A stretch of 64,000 bases of DNA from an uncultured Nitrosomonas sp. (GTDB lineage: Bacteria > Pseudomonadota > Gammaproteobacteria > Burkholderiales > Nitrosomonadaceae), in NCBI GenBank assembly GCA_949281375.1, contig CASDLT010000040.1:62001-126000 (forward strand), read 5' to 3'. The notes beneath the pieces are model-generated. The model worked only from the letters and a program-made list of their open reading frames with translations, made no database searches and had not been told where the DNA came from. Made by a program: the position numbers and the translations under genes. Below, one piece after another: positions 25,796-34,822 of the stretch; the first letter of the stretch is position 1, and every line of letters begins with the position of its first letter.

Positions 25796-25823
25796 TCGTC
25801 CCATTCAGATCAATTCAGCCTTG

Positions 25824-27188
25824 TCAGAAAGCTAGCCACCCATTGAAATAGACCAAATCATTTCCAGCTCCATTGCGACCAAATCCATCGTAGTTATGGT
25901 GTGATCCGTTAAATTGGAAATTGTGAATATATTGCGCAGCGAGCCTTAGATTGGCAAGCGTCGCTAGAGTCGACGCAGACTTACCGAACGGGGTATAGCT
26001 CACTTCGACAGTGAATGATTGGCTGTTAGGTTTGCCGGTTCGGCTACCGCTGATTGGCTCATCCGCGCTAAAAATAACTTGATCCTTGGTGCCTGTAGTT
26101 TGAGTATAGAATAGGTTTAAACCGTATGTTTGCAAGAAAGTGTAACCTGCTCTAATTTTCGCAATATCCAGACTGCTGAATTTTTTCTCGGCTAATCCTA
26201 GCGCCACACTTGCGTTCATATCACGTTGTTCTCTGAGATAAGTGGCATTGAGCTCAAAAATATGCGACATATCTCCCAAATATTGATAAGTTGTGTCAAA
26301 CCCATAATCGTAATAGCTATCAGTACCTGAGCCTTGTAGTCTCTGAGGATTGACGCTGGCCTGCAGACCATAGGCCCCAATTGATCCATATTGACCATTC
26401 CAGTTATGTTGCAATGCCACCCTCCAATAAGGAGCCCCGCCATTAATTCTATTTTGTTCAGAATCAAATGTTCCAATTCCTTTTTGAGCATTCTTGGGGA
26501 GCATGGTATAACCGCCTGCTTCAATATATAAAAGATCCTTCCACATGACGTATCCGGTTGCTCCAATAACTTGACTTCCAAGCGAATCAATTAACGGACC
26601 AGCAGAAGGCGTGGGTGCAAGTTCTGAAGATGCCCAAGGAAATCCCCAGGCCGGGGTCGTATTCCAGAGGTCGGATACTGAAGGAGAGTTATTGGTAGAA
26701 ATACCGTACACCAAGTGATTGTTACTCAAGGTAGACTGATTAGCCATGCGGATGTCTGCATTGTCTAATTCCCACTTGTCTTCAACCCCGCCATAAGTCC
26801 CTTGAACGAAAGCGCCGAGATTGGATGTAATTCGGCCAGCATAGAAAACTGAGGCTTCATCGATGGTGTTGTTGTTGTTACGGCCATATCGTTCTGCCGC
26901 ACCACCCGGCTGATCGTTCATGGTATGTGTGAACGATCCACGAATCATTCCACTGATTGGCGGTAAATATTTCAATGTGCTGCCGGTTTCTTTCTTTGCC
27001 GTATAACCGTTTAATTTGAAGTTTCTTCCAGTCGGCGTTAAATTAGGCCCAAAAGATTGAACATGACAAGAACTGCATGGCATGCCAGTTTGCCGGGCAA
27101 AACTTGGCATGGCCATACTATCAAAACTAAATAGTAAGATGCTGCATACCATTAAAGCTGAGTACAGACACTGTTTGGATAAAATCAC
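25824..27188 (-). CDS. Exported c-type-haem-tagged outer-membrane barrel protein
   Basis: A 454-residue protein starting at GTG 27188 behind a good AGGAG site. Signal peptide to about residue 26 (SMA), then a single haem c site CSSCH (Cys38, Cys41, His42) and about 390 residues rich in alternating aromatic strands, ending in a terminal Phe (FNGWLAF) as in outer-membrane beta barrels. Such CxxCH-plus-barrel proteins are known in iron- and ammonia-oxidising bacteria and may be involved in electron transfer at the outer membrane; function here is inferred. A Met after the haem site as second ligand is not obvious. Confidence 0.8.
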   Translation of the reverse strand: MILSKQCLYSALMVCSILLFSFDSMAMPSFARQTGMPCSSCHVQSFGPNLTPTGRNFKLNGYTAKKETGSTLKYLPPISGMIRGSFTHTMNDQPGGAAERYGRNNNNTIDEASVFYAGRITSNLGAFVQGTYGGVEDKWELDNADIRMANQSTLSNNHLVYGISTNNSPSVSDLWNTTPAWGFPWASSELAPTPSAGPLIDSLGSQVIGATGYVMWKDLLYIEAGGYTMLPKNAQKGIGTFDSEQNRINGGAPYWRVALQHNWNGQYGSIGAYGLQASVNPQRLQGSGTDSYYDYGFDTTYQYLGDMSHIFELNATYLREQRDMNASVALGLAEKKFSSLDIAKIRAGYTFLQTYGLNLFYTQTTGTKDQVIFSADEPISGSRTGKPNSQSFTVEVSYTPFGKSASTLATLANLRLAAQYIHNFQFNGSHHNYDGFGRNGAGNDLVYFNGWLAF

Positions 27189-27840
27189 AACGGGCTCCTC
27201 AGAAGATATTCATCAAAGAATTGGTAGAGAATGGGAATTCTGCTAAGCCAATAAAGCTCATTGATTGGAATGATTTAGAACGATCGTCACATGTCATTAT
27301 TGGCGACGATATTATGTTCTTGGTTATCTCAATCTTTTGTGAAGTGAAATGATCAATAATTGAATTTCTTGTGAAGAAGATCGGCTGGCGTTAGTTTCGG
27401 AAAGTAACGCCGTATTTTTCAGGCGACTGATCTTTATGAGAACTACGTGAAATTCAATCCAGAATATGCTGCAGAAAGAATTGTATTTTTAGAGCGTAAA
27501 CAAATCGCAGGTATGGAATTCGCTAGTTTCAATGGCAGAGCAGTTCATGCCCAAAGATCAGGCATCATTTCTGAAATATTTGTGAATTTCGGATGCTTTA
27601 AGGAGCGCCACACTTTTAACTTATACAAATTTATTGAATTCAAGCCAGCTTTTTGGCATGTTTGACTTGAAAAAGGATTGTGGAGTTATAAAGAAATTAC
27701 TAGATTGGTTGTGGATGGATGTGCTCTTCAACCACTATCCGAACTCCTTTGTTCGAAATCCATGTTTGGCAAGTCAATTCATTGTGATGCATCGAACAGA
27801 TTTGTACGGACCTTGGTTTCGTTATTTATCCCATTGTCTG
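27189..27840. other. 650-nt region without a recognisable gene
   Basis: It holds the upstream region of the haem-barrel gene (minus strand) and a terminator-like hairpin on the plus strand at 27387-27419 that follows no gene. Frames of 60-72 codons at 27447-27860 overlap one another and match no family. A small RNA ending at the hairpin is possible. Confidence 0.4.
27387..27419 (+). terminator. Orphan terminator-like hairpin
   Basis: GGCGTTA (27387-27393) pairs perfectly with TAACGCC (27405-27411) around an 11-nt loop, followed by GTATTTTT. No coding gene lies upstream on this strand, so it may end a small RNA. Confidence 0.5.
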
Positions 27841-30800
27841 TCATGACGGTGACCGATTGATAAAACGCAGCAGAATCTGATGCAATTCTTCCGGATCGAA
27901 TGGTTTCGGCAGGAATGCATTCATACCGGCGAGCATGAAGCTTTGCTGATCGGATTCCATGACATTGGCGGTCAGGGCTACGATAGGAATCGTTAAGTGC
28001 ATATCTTGACGAATGTGCCTCGCAGCTTCCATTCCATCCATGACGGGCATCTGGATATCCATAAAAATAAGATCATACGGATGCTTTGCTGATTTCAGCA
28101 AATTGATGCATTCGTCGCCGTTCTGCGCAACGCTTACGGTAATCCCCCAATTTCCCAGCAATTCGGACATGAGCAGTTGATTGAATTCATTGTCTTCCGC
28201 AACTAGAACGTGCGCGTTAGATAATTGCTGATGTACATCGTCGATCATATTCTTCTGACCCATCTCCTGTTCGATTTTTTTGTCTAACAACATGATAATG
28301 GCATCACACAAGCTCACTGTGGTAAATGGTCTGATGAGGGTGCCGATTCTATTTTTCTCAATTTCTTCAGAAAACATAACATCCATGGTATCTGTAATCA
28401 ACAGTATTTTTGCCTTCCGATCAGTGGACAACAGGTTTTCGATGTCCCGAACAATCTTAGGATGGTGCGGATCCTGCTTTCTCAGCGTAATCAACAACAG
28501 ATCCACTCCCGATGATCTGGATCCCCAAATCTGTTTGATCGTATGAGTACCGGTGACGGCGCTTACGACATTACATCCGATCGACATCATAATCTCCTGA
28601 GTGACATTTCTGCTCATTGCATGATCGTCGACAATCATTACGCTCAATGAATGCATTGAATCAGGTATTGCGATCCAGGGTGCAGTTACCTCATCAGCTT
28701 GCTGCAACTGGACGGTGCATTGAAAATGACTGCCTTTGCCGTATTCACTTTCAACATCGATGGTGCCGTTCATTTGCTGCGCCAATCGTCTTGAAATGGA
28801 TAAGCCCAGCCCGGTGCCGCCAAAACGGCGTGTAATGGTCGTGTCGGCCTGAGAAAAAGCTTGAAAAAGCGTTCCCATCTGCTCGGTTTTTATCCCTATG
28901 CCAGTATCCCTCACGCTAAAAATGAGTGTAACGATTTCAGGCTGATCGGTGGCCTCGGTGAAAATCCGGATGATGACTTCACCATGGTCGGTAAATTTGA
29001 TTGCATTATTGGTGAGATTGACGAATATCTGACTCAGCCTGATGGGATCTCCGACGAAATGGCGAGGCACAGCGGGTTCGACATAAAAAAACACATCAAT
29101 TGCTTTATCGAGCGCAGCGGTTGAAGCCATTACGGCTAAATTCTCGAGAATGCTATTCAAATCGAAGCGTACGTGATCCAATTCAATCTTGTTGGCTTCA
29201 ATTTTGGAATAATCGAGGATGTCATTGATGACGCCCAGTAGTATGTTTGATGAGCCTTCTATATTGCGAAGATACATATTCTGGTGTGAATCGAGTGCGG
29301 TTTTGCCCAGCAAGTGAACCATCCCCGATACGACATTCATCGGCGTGCGGATTTCGTGCGACATCATTGCCAAGAATCGGGTTTTGGCAATATTGGCGGC
29401 TTCTGCTTGCTGGCGAGCTTCTATCAGTAATGCTTCGCGCTCTTTCAGATCGGTAATATCCTGATGAGTGCCGAACATCATCAACGGCTTTCCATCGTCA
29501 GTCCAACTCAATACTTTGCCGCGATCCAGAACCCAGATCCAGTGTCCGTGCTTGTGGCGCATGCGTGCTTCGACTTCATAATAGGAAAGCTTTCCAGCAA
29601 AATGAGCTTTCAGAAGTGCTTCGGATTTCTGCAAATCATCCGGGTGAGCAAATGTAAGCCATGTTTCAATCGAAATCGGCCCCAGTTCATCCAGCCGGTA
29701 TCCGATAATCTGGGCCCAGCGTTCATTGAAAATGACTTTCCCAGTCTGCACGTTCCATTCCCATGTGCCGATATGCGTGCCTTCAATGATATTTGACAAA
29801 CGCATACGCTGATATTCCAATTCTTTTTGACGCAATTTACGGCGGGTTATATCGCGCGATGAGGCGTATATGAATTTCTTGCCTGAAATTTCGATGCCAC
29901 GCGCATTGATTTCAACATCTAGAATGGCGCCATCCTTGCGTTGATGCAGTGTTTCGAAAACACGGGGTGAATGCAGGATTTCCCGCGCAACACCGATCAA
30001 TTTATCCTTTGGAATCTTGGCATCCCAATCCTTTACATTAAGCCGCGCCGTCTCTTCATAGGAATACCCCAGCATTTTGGCGAATGAGCGGCTGAAATGC
30101 ACGATATTGCCGTCAGTATCCAGAATATGGATGCCGTCACTGGCAGAATCCAGCAAAGCTTCGAATCGTAATGAAGCATTCTTGAGTTCGGTGATATTGG
30201 TAGCGTAGCCATTCCAGATGATACTGCCATCGTCCTGCCTTTCAGGTTTGGATTGGGCATGAAGCCAGCGTATTTCGCCCTTTTCGACAATAATTCGGAA
30301 TTCAAAATACCAATCGCTCAATAAGTCTGCTGATTCCCTGATCGATCGATCAAGTTTGTCCGCGTCCTCCGGATGAATGATGGCGAGAATCGGTGCAGCA
30401 TCCTTGATCACAGCTTCCGGCGATATTCCCATGAGTGTCTGTAGTCCTTTGCTGGCGAAAGGCACGCAACTGTGTCCGTCGGGAAAAAGCTGAAACTGAT
30501 AGATAAATCCTGGAATGCTATTGGATAAATCTTCTAGAAAGGCATGGTTTCTGACTAATTGATTTTCCAGGTTTCTGCAGGCAGTAATATCGATCAGGTC
30601 AATGAGATATTGCTGATCGGCGGCATCGGATTTGAACAACGAAGCCGTTGCGACTAACGTGCATGTGAGACCGCTCTTGCTTTGAGCCGTAATATCGAGC
30701 GGTTCGAAATCGGTATTTTCATGCAGCGCTGTCAGTTGGCGCTGAGCCCATAAGGCGATTACCATTTTGCGATAGGCAGGATCTGGAAATGCTCGCCGTC

Positions 30801-31857
30801 CCCATTCGTACAGTGTCGGAATATCGTCAAGTGTATACCCCAGCAATCGCGTGAATGACTTATTCACAAAAAGAACATGGCGATCATCGCAAATCACCTT
30901 GGGAATTGGCGATAAATTAATCATGGCGTAGAGCTTGGTTCTACTGTCGTTCAGTTCAGATGTTACCCTGGCGTTCTCGGCAAACAATACGCTGACGAAT
31001 TGCGCCGTCAGCGAAATGCCGAGGATAAAAATGTTCATGTCGAAAATGTGGGGGCTTTGATTTACGACAAAAGGCCCATAGCCATGTGCAGTATCATACA
31101 AGGATAATCCTGTGATGCCGCTGCAGATCAACGATACGATAGCTAATCCGCTCTTTACCGCCACCCAGATCAATAAGGGCACATAAATCACCAGCGCCAG
31201 CGAAACGCTGCCGAAGACCGTGCTGCCAAATACCAGCCAGGTAGCCGGCAGAATCAATGCAATCGGAAAAGCTGCAGCGCGAATCGACTGGGCAAGAAAG
31301 GCGAGCCGATGGGATTGAGCCCCAATGGTCAATAGAATGGGAGTAATCAGGAATTGCCCCATACAATTCCCAATCCACCAAAACGACCATGCTTGAAGCA
31401 GGTCTGGCGACTTCTGAATGGCTCCAAAGAACCACAAAATCGCGATTCCAAATGTGGCGCTGAAGGGTTGCAGAATTAAGAAGATCATGACCAGCAACCG
31501 GCTGAAATCGCGAATACTGTCGAGGCTTGGACTGAGATTCCAGCGCCGGAACAGGAATACACCGATGATGGCTTCAATGCTGTTGGTGGCTGCAATCAGA
31601 AAAGAAGGTAAAAATTCTAGATCGGTATATAACGCAAGCCCCAATTGACCCACGAAAACTCCCGGCCAGACCTGCGGACCCCATCGAATAGCTGCAGCAA
31701 GCGCGATTCCCTCCGCCACAAAAAACACCGGCGTGACGATATGATTTGAAACGGTTGCTAAAAAACTGAGATAACCACAAGTAAAGTACAAAACAGCCAA
31801 TAACGGCCATTGAAAGAAATATCGACGATAAGTCGCTAGAGAGTAATGGCTCGGCAT
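27841..31857 (-). CDS. MASE1/PAS hybrid sensor histidine kinase
   Basis: A 1338-residue hybrid kinase. Order: eight-helix MASE1-like membrane sensor (about 10-295), four PAS-type domains (about 305-430, 440-560, 565-680, 685-810), HisKA with His834 in FLAMMSHEIRTPMN, HATPase with DTGIG (984-988) and GTGLGLS, a first receiver-like domain (1070-1190), and a second receiver (1215-1335) with phospho-acceptor Asp1267 in LIFMDIQMPVMDG. The first receiver has the acidic pair (VDD) but a Thr-Leu stretch where the Asp should be (LLLITL), so it cannot be phosphorylated in the usual way. No response regulator or Hpt gene is adjacent, so the output is unknown. Confidence 0.92.
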   Translation of the reverse strand: MPSHYSLATYRRYFFQWPLLAVLYFTCGYLSFLATVSNHIVTPVFFVAEGIALAAAIRWGPQVWPGVFVGQLGLALYTDLEFLPSFLIAATNSIEAIIGVFLFRRWNLSPSLDSIRDFSRLLVMIFLILQPFSATFGIAILWFFGAIQKSPDLLQAWSFWWIGNCMGQFLITPILLTIGAQSHRLAFLAQSIRAAAFPIALILPATWLVFGSTVFGSVSLALVIYVPLLIWVAVKSGLAIVSLICSGITGLSLYDTAHGYGPFVVNQSPHIFDMNIFILGISLTAQFVSVLFAENARVTSELNDSRTKLYAMINLSPIPKVICDDRHVLFVNKSFTRLLGYTLDDIPTLYEWGRRAFPDPAYRKMVIALWAQRQLTALHENTDFEPLDITAQSKSGLTCTLVATASLFKSDAADQQYLIDLIDITACRNLENQLVRNHAFLEDLSNSIPGFIYQFQLFPDGHSCVPFASKGLQTLMGISPEAVIKDAAPILAIIHPEDADKLDRSIRESADLLSDWYFEFRIIVEKGEIRWLHAQSKPERQDDGSIIWNGYATNITELKNASLRFEALLDSASDGIHILDTDGNIVHFSRSFAKMLGYSYEETARLNVKDWDAKIPKDKLIGVAREILHSPRVFETLHQRKDGAILDVEINARGIEISGKKFIYASSRDITRRKLRQKELEYQRMRLSNIIEGTHIGTWEWNVQTGKVIFNERWAQIIGYRLDELGPISIETWLTFAHPDDLQKSEALLKAHFAGKLSYYEVEARMRHKHGHWIWVLDRGKVLSWTDDGKPLMMFGTHQDITDLKEREALLIEARQQAEAANIAKTRFLAMMSHEIRTPMNVVSGMVHLLGKTALDSHQNMYLRNIEGSSNILLGVINDILDYSKIEANKIELDHVRFDLNSILENLAVMASTAALDKAIDVFFYVEPAVPRHFVGDPIRLSQIFVNLTNNAIKFTDHGEVIIRIFTEATDQPEIVTLIFSVRDTGIGIKTEQMGTLFQAFSQADTTITRRFGGTGLGLSISRRLAQQMNGTIDVESEYGKGSHFQCTVQLQQADEVTAPWIAIPDSMHSLSVMIVDDHAMSRNVTQEIMMSIGCNVVSAVTGTHTIKQIWGSRSSGVDLLLITLRKQDPHHPKIVRDIENLLSTDRKAKILLITDTMDVMFSEEIEKNRIGTLIRPFTTVSLCDAIIMLLDKKIEQEMGQKNMIDDVHQQLSNAHVLVAEDNEFNQLLMSELLGNWGITVSVAQNGDECINLLKSAKHPYDLIFMDIQMPVMDGMEAARHIRQDMHLTIPIVALTANVMESDQQSFMLAGMNAFLPKPFDPEELHQILLRFINRSPS

Positions 31858-32347
31858 GAACTGGAATCGTAAGGTTCAATGGAAAAAATCATTTTGAGAT
31901 GTTCGGTCGAAAAACGATCGAATTACCAAAAAAGACCGGGATTTTTGTCGAGTATGAGTTGCCACCGTCCTTTAAAATCATTTTTCTTCCCATGACGAGA
32001 TCCCTGTTGCAAAATTCAGTGACTTGCCTCAGCAATGATCAAATGCAGCGGCAATAATACTTCCTTTCATCAAGAAAGGTAAATCTGACAGATTTTCAGG
32101 AAAGTTCTGAGATGAATGATGGGCGATAGCAAGGAGAATTTCAGCTTATGCAGGCAGGGGGATGTTCGTGCATCTGCTCAGTCTGAATTTTTTTTATTAT
32201 GCGTGAGCGGCGCAATATTTGAGAGCCACATCGCCAAGGAACCATTATACTTTCGCTGAATCTGATAAACGCAATCCTGTTATCATTGAAGCTCGCGTAT
32301 CTGTAGGCCCTTTACTGTTGTGCGCGCAACCATTCTTCTGGATAACC
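31858..32347. other. Non-coding stretch between kinase and zinc peptidase genes
   Basis: Divergent upstream region of both genes, with no supported ORF once the peptidase start is set at 32348. A small imperfect hairpin with a following T8 tract (about 32154-32195) is visible but has four unpaired G in the stem, so I do not call it a terminator. Confidence 0.4.
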
Positions 32348-33037
32348 ATGCTTTATTTCGCTGTAATTGTTGTCATTCTGCTTACGATATTAATAGTCGG
32401 GCCTGCATATTGGGTCAAGCATACGCTCGCAAAATACAGTCATCCGGATGACCGTTATCCCGGAACGGGTAGTGAATTAGCGCGTATTTTGCTGGATTGG
32501 GCGAATCTGCAAGCCGTCAAGGTCGAATTATCCGAGGTGGGTGATCATTATGATCCGATAGCCAAAGCTGTCCGGCTCACGGCTGACAAATTCCATGGCA
32601 GATCACTGACAGCTATTACCGTGGCAGCGCATGAAGTCGGGCATGCCATCCAAGATCGGGATGGTTATCTGCCGTTAAAATTCCGCACTCGCCTTGTGCA
32701 GATCGTCGGTCCGGCAGAAAAACTGGGGGCTGCGATCCTGATGATTGCTCCCGTCGTCACTGTACTGACCCGCGCACCAGCGGCCGGGGCGTTGTTCTTG
32801 CTGGGAGGATTGTTGACACTGGGTAGTACAGCCGTGATACATTTGGTGACATTGCCCATGGAATTGCACGCTAGTTTCGCACGCGCCCTGCCCATGCTGG
32901 AGCACGGCAAGTATGTGTTTCAGGAAGATATCCCACATGCACGAAGAATCCTTCGTGCTGCAGCATTGACCTATGTTTCAGCTTCCCTGATGACGCTTCT
33001 CAATATTGGCCGATGGTGGGCCATATTGAGACGGTAA
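32348..33037 (+). CDS. YugP-like neutral zinc metallopeptidase
   Basis: A 229-residue membrane protein of the PF04298 (YugP) family. The zinc site is AHEVGHAIQ (HExxH). An N-terminal helix (LYFAVIVVILLTILIVGPAYW) is followed by the peptidase domain and two C-terminal hydrophobic segments (near 125-175). I set the start at ATG 32348 because homologues begin MxYF at the membrane helix; the frame continues 43 codons upstream without resemblance to anything. The biological substrate is unknown. Confidence 0.85.
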   Translation: MLYFAVIVVILLTILIVGPAYWVKHTLAKYSHPDDRYPGTGSELARILLDWANLQAVKVELSEVGDHYDPIAKAVRLTADKFHGRSLTAITVAAHEVGHAIQDRDGYLPLKFRTRLVQIVGPAEKLGAAILMIAPVVTVLTRAPAAGALFLLGGLLTLGSTAVIHLVTLPMELHASFARALPMLEHGKYVFQEDIPHARRILRAAALTYVSASLMTLLNIGRWWAILRR

Positions 33038-33094
33038 ACGTTGTAAAAAGGCGTGGAATGACTGTATCTGGAAGGATTCTGCACGGACTTTGTC

Positions 33095-33123
33095 TTGACC
33101 CTGTGAAATAAGCCACTTACCAT
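33095..33123 (+). promoter_or_regulatory. Sigma-70-type promoter for the secretion/pilus operon
   Basis: TTGACC (33095-33100) and TACCAT (33118-33123) are separated by exactly 17 nt. Start would be near 33130, about 64 nt before gspG. A second -10-like TAGAAT at 33159-33164 lacks a good -35. Confidence 0.45.
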
Positions 33124-33193
33124 GCGTATTTATCGTTAATCAATCATTTAGCCCGTAGTAGAATATTCCGAAATTTTAAGTTAGAGGACTCAT

Positions 33194-33628
33194 ATGATGC
33201 ATTTGATCAGACAGCAATCAGTCAAGGCAGTACGTGGTTTTACATTGCTCGAGCTGCTTGTTGTAATGGTGATCATAGGTTTGCTTGCGGCCTATGTCGG
33301 ACCGAAGTATTTTTCGCAAGTGGGTAAATCGGAAATAAAAATGGCGCAAGCGCAAATTGACGGACTCGAAAAAGCGCTGCATCAATATCGCCTCGACGTC
33401 GGCAGTTATCCGGCAACCGAGCAAGGATTGGCGGCATTGGTGACCCGCCCCAGTAATGAAGCCAGATGGCAAGGTCCTTATTTGTCAAAAACGCCGCCTC
33501 CAGATCCATGGGGACGCCCTTACATCTACAAATATCCTGGCGAGCGTGCAGAATTCGACTTGATGTCGCTTGGAAAAGACGGTCAGCCAGGCGGTGAAGG
33601 CGAAGCTGCGGATATCAAAAATTGGTAA
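33194..33628 (+). CDS. gspG: Type II secretion major pseudopilin GspG
   Basis: A 144-residue major pseudopilin. The prepilin peptidase site is RG|FTLLELLVVMVIIGLLAA (Glu5 of the mature protein present). The C-terminal domain has the GspG hallmarks YPATEQGLAAL, PPPDPWGRPYIYKYPG and DLMSLGKDGQPGGEGEAADI, which form the calcium-binding loop. It is the first gene of the operon, unlike classical gsp operons where G follows D, E and F. Three further pseudopilin genes close the operon. Confidence 0.95.
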   Translation: MMHLIRQQSVKAVRGFTLLELLVVMVIIGLLAAYVGPKYFSQVGKSEIKMAQAQIDGLEKALHQYRLDVGSYPATEQGLAALVTRPSNEARWQGPYLSKTPPPDPWGRPYIYKYPGERAEFDLMSLGKDGQPGGEGEAADIKNW

Positions 33629-33637
33629 TGACTGGTC

Positions 33638-34822
33638 ATGCGGTATGAAGTCAAAGCAGTAATGTCCGGTCAAGGCACCGTGTACCTCGAACTGGAAGCC
33701 AACAGCGAAGAAGAAGCGCGCTTGCAGGTCACCGACCAGGGCGGCATGGTGCTGAGTGTGCGGCGCAGTTTTTCAGGTTTTTCACTGAAAACCCGCCATC
33801 ATTTTCCGCTGGTCCATTTCAGTCAGGAGTTACTGTCGTTACAAACCGCTGGGCTTAGTCTGGTGGAAGGTATTGAGACCTTGCTCGAGAAAGAGCAGGA
33901 CGCGAGCAATCGCAAAATCATTCAGAATCTGCTGACCCGGCTTTATGAGGGGGTGACTTTTTCGCAAGCACTGGAAGAGTATCCACTCGCATTCCCACCC
34001 TTGTACATCGCTACGGTTCGCGCCAGCGAGCGCACCGGCGATCTGCCTGAAGCGCTGACACGATTTATTTCTTACCAGACGCAAATGGATTTCGTGCGAA
34101 AAAAATTGGTCGGCGCATCCATTTATCCGGTGCTGTTATTGGTCGTGGGCTTTCTGGTATCGATTTTTCTCATGGTGTTCGTGGTTCCCAAGTTCAGCGC
34201 AATTTATGACGATATGGGCAGTGATTTGCCGTGGATGTCGTTGCTATTGATCAAATGGGGGCAGTTCGTGCATGAACGCGGTTTTGAGCTGGCGATCATC
34301 GCCGTAGCCGCAGTGGCGATGATTTTTTACACCGTCAGCCGTTCTTCCTTCCGAGCCAGTGTGCTGCGGTTATTATGGCGTATTCCCGCAATCGGTGAAC
34401 ATATGCGTGTCTACCAGCTGGCGCGTTTCTATAAAACACTCGGTATGCTGCTGCGCGGTGGAATTCCGATCACGCAAGCGCTGGAAATGGTCAGCGGCTT
34501 GCTGCAATCTCATCTGCGGCCAAAAGTGGAAGCCGCAGCGAAACATATCCGTGAAGGTAAAACAATCTCCAGCGCGATGGAACAGGAAGGACTCACAACC
34601 GCAGTAGGCAATCGCATGCTTCGCGTCGGAGAACGCACCGGACTGATGGGAGACATGATGGAACGCATCGGAAACTTTCATGACGAGGAAATCGCCCGCT
34701 GGGTCGAATGGACCACCAAGCTGATTGAACCGCTGCTGATGGCATTCATCGGCATTATCATTGGCGGCATTATCATACTTATGTATATGCCCATTTTTGA
34801 ATTGGCTGGAAGCATCAATTGA
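33638..34822 (+). CDS. gspF: Type II secretion/type IV pilus inner-membrane protein GspF
   Basis: A 394-residue platform protein. Two GspF repeats (PF00482) are visible: the first around FSQELLSLQTAGLSLVEGIETLL to RTGDLPEALTRFISYQ and the second around YQLARFYKTLGMLLRGGIPITQALEMV to ERTGLMGDMMERIGNFHDEE. Three membrane helices lie at about 168-190, 217-240 and 365-387. It couples the ATPase GspE to pseudopilus assembly. Its TGA overlaps the gspE ATG by one base (TGATG). Confidence 0.95.
   Translation: MRYEVKAVMSGQGTVYLELEANSEEEARLQVTDQGGMVLSVRRSFSGFSLKTRHHFPLVHFSQELLSLQTAGLSLVEGIETLLEKEQDASNRKIIQNLLTRLYEGVTFSQALEEYPLAFPPLYIATVRASERTGDLPEALTRFISYQTQMDFVRKKLVGASIYPVLLLVVGFLVSIFLMVFVVPKFSAIYDDMGSDLPWMSLLLIKWGQFVHERGFELAIIAVAAVAMIFYTVSRSSFRASVLRLLWRIPAIGEHMRVYQLARFYKTLGMLLRGGIPITQALEMVSGLLQSHLRPKVEAAAKHIREGKTISSAMEQEGLTTAVGNRMLRVGERTGLMGDMMERIGNFHDEEIARWVEWTTKLIEPLLMAFIGIIIGGIIILMYMPIFELAGSIN

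Noticed and set aside
27447-27860. Three small frames upstream of the histidine kinase stop
   Set aside because: They overlap, have rare-looking composition and no family match. A decayed gene cannot be excluded but I see no evidence for one.
32219-32347. Upstream extension of the zinc peptidase reading frame
   Set aside because: Family members start at the membrane helix encoded from 32348; the 43 extra codons resemble nothing and have no better ribosome-binding site.
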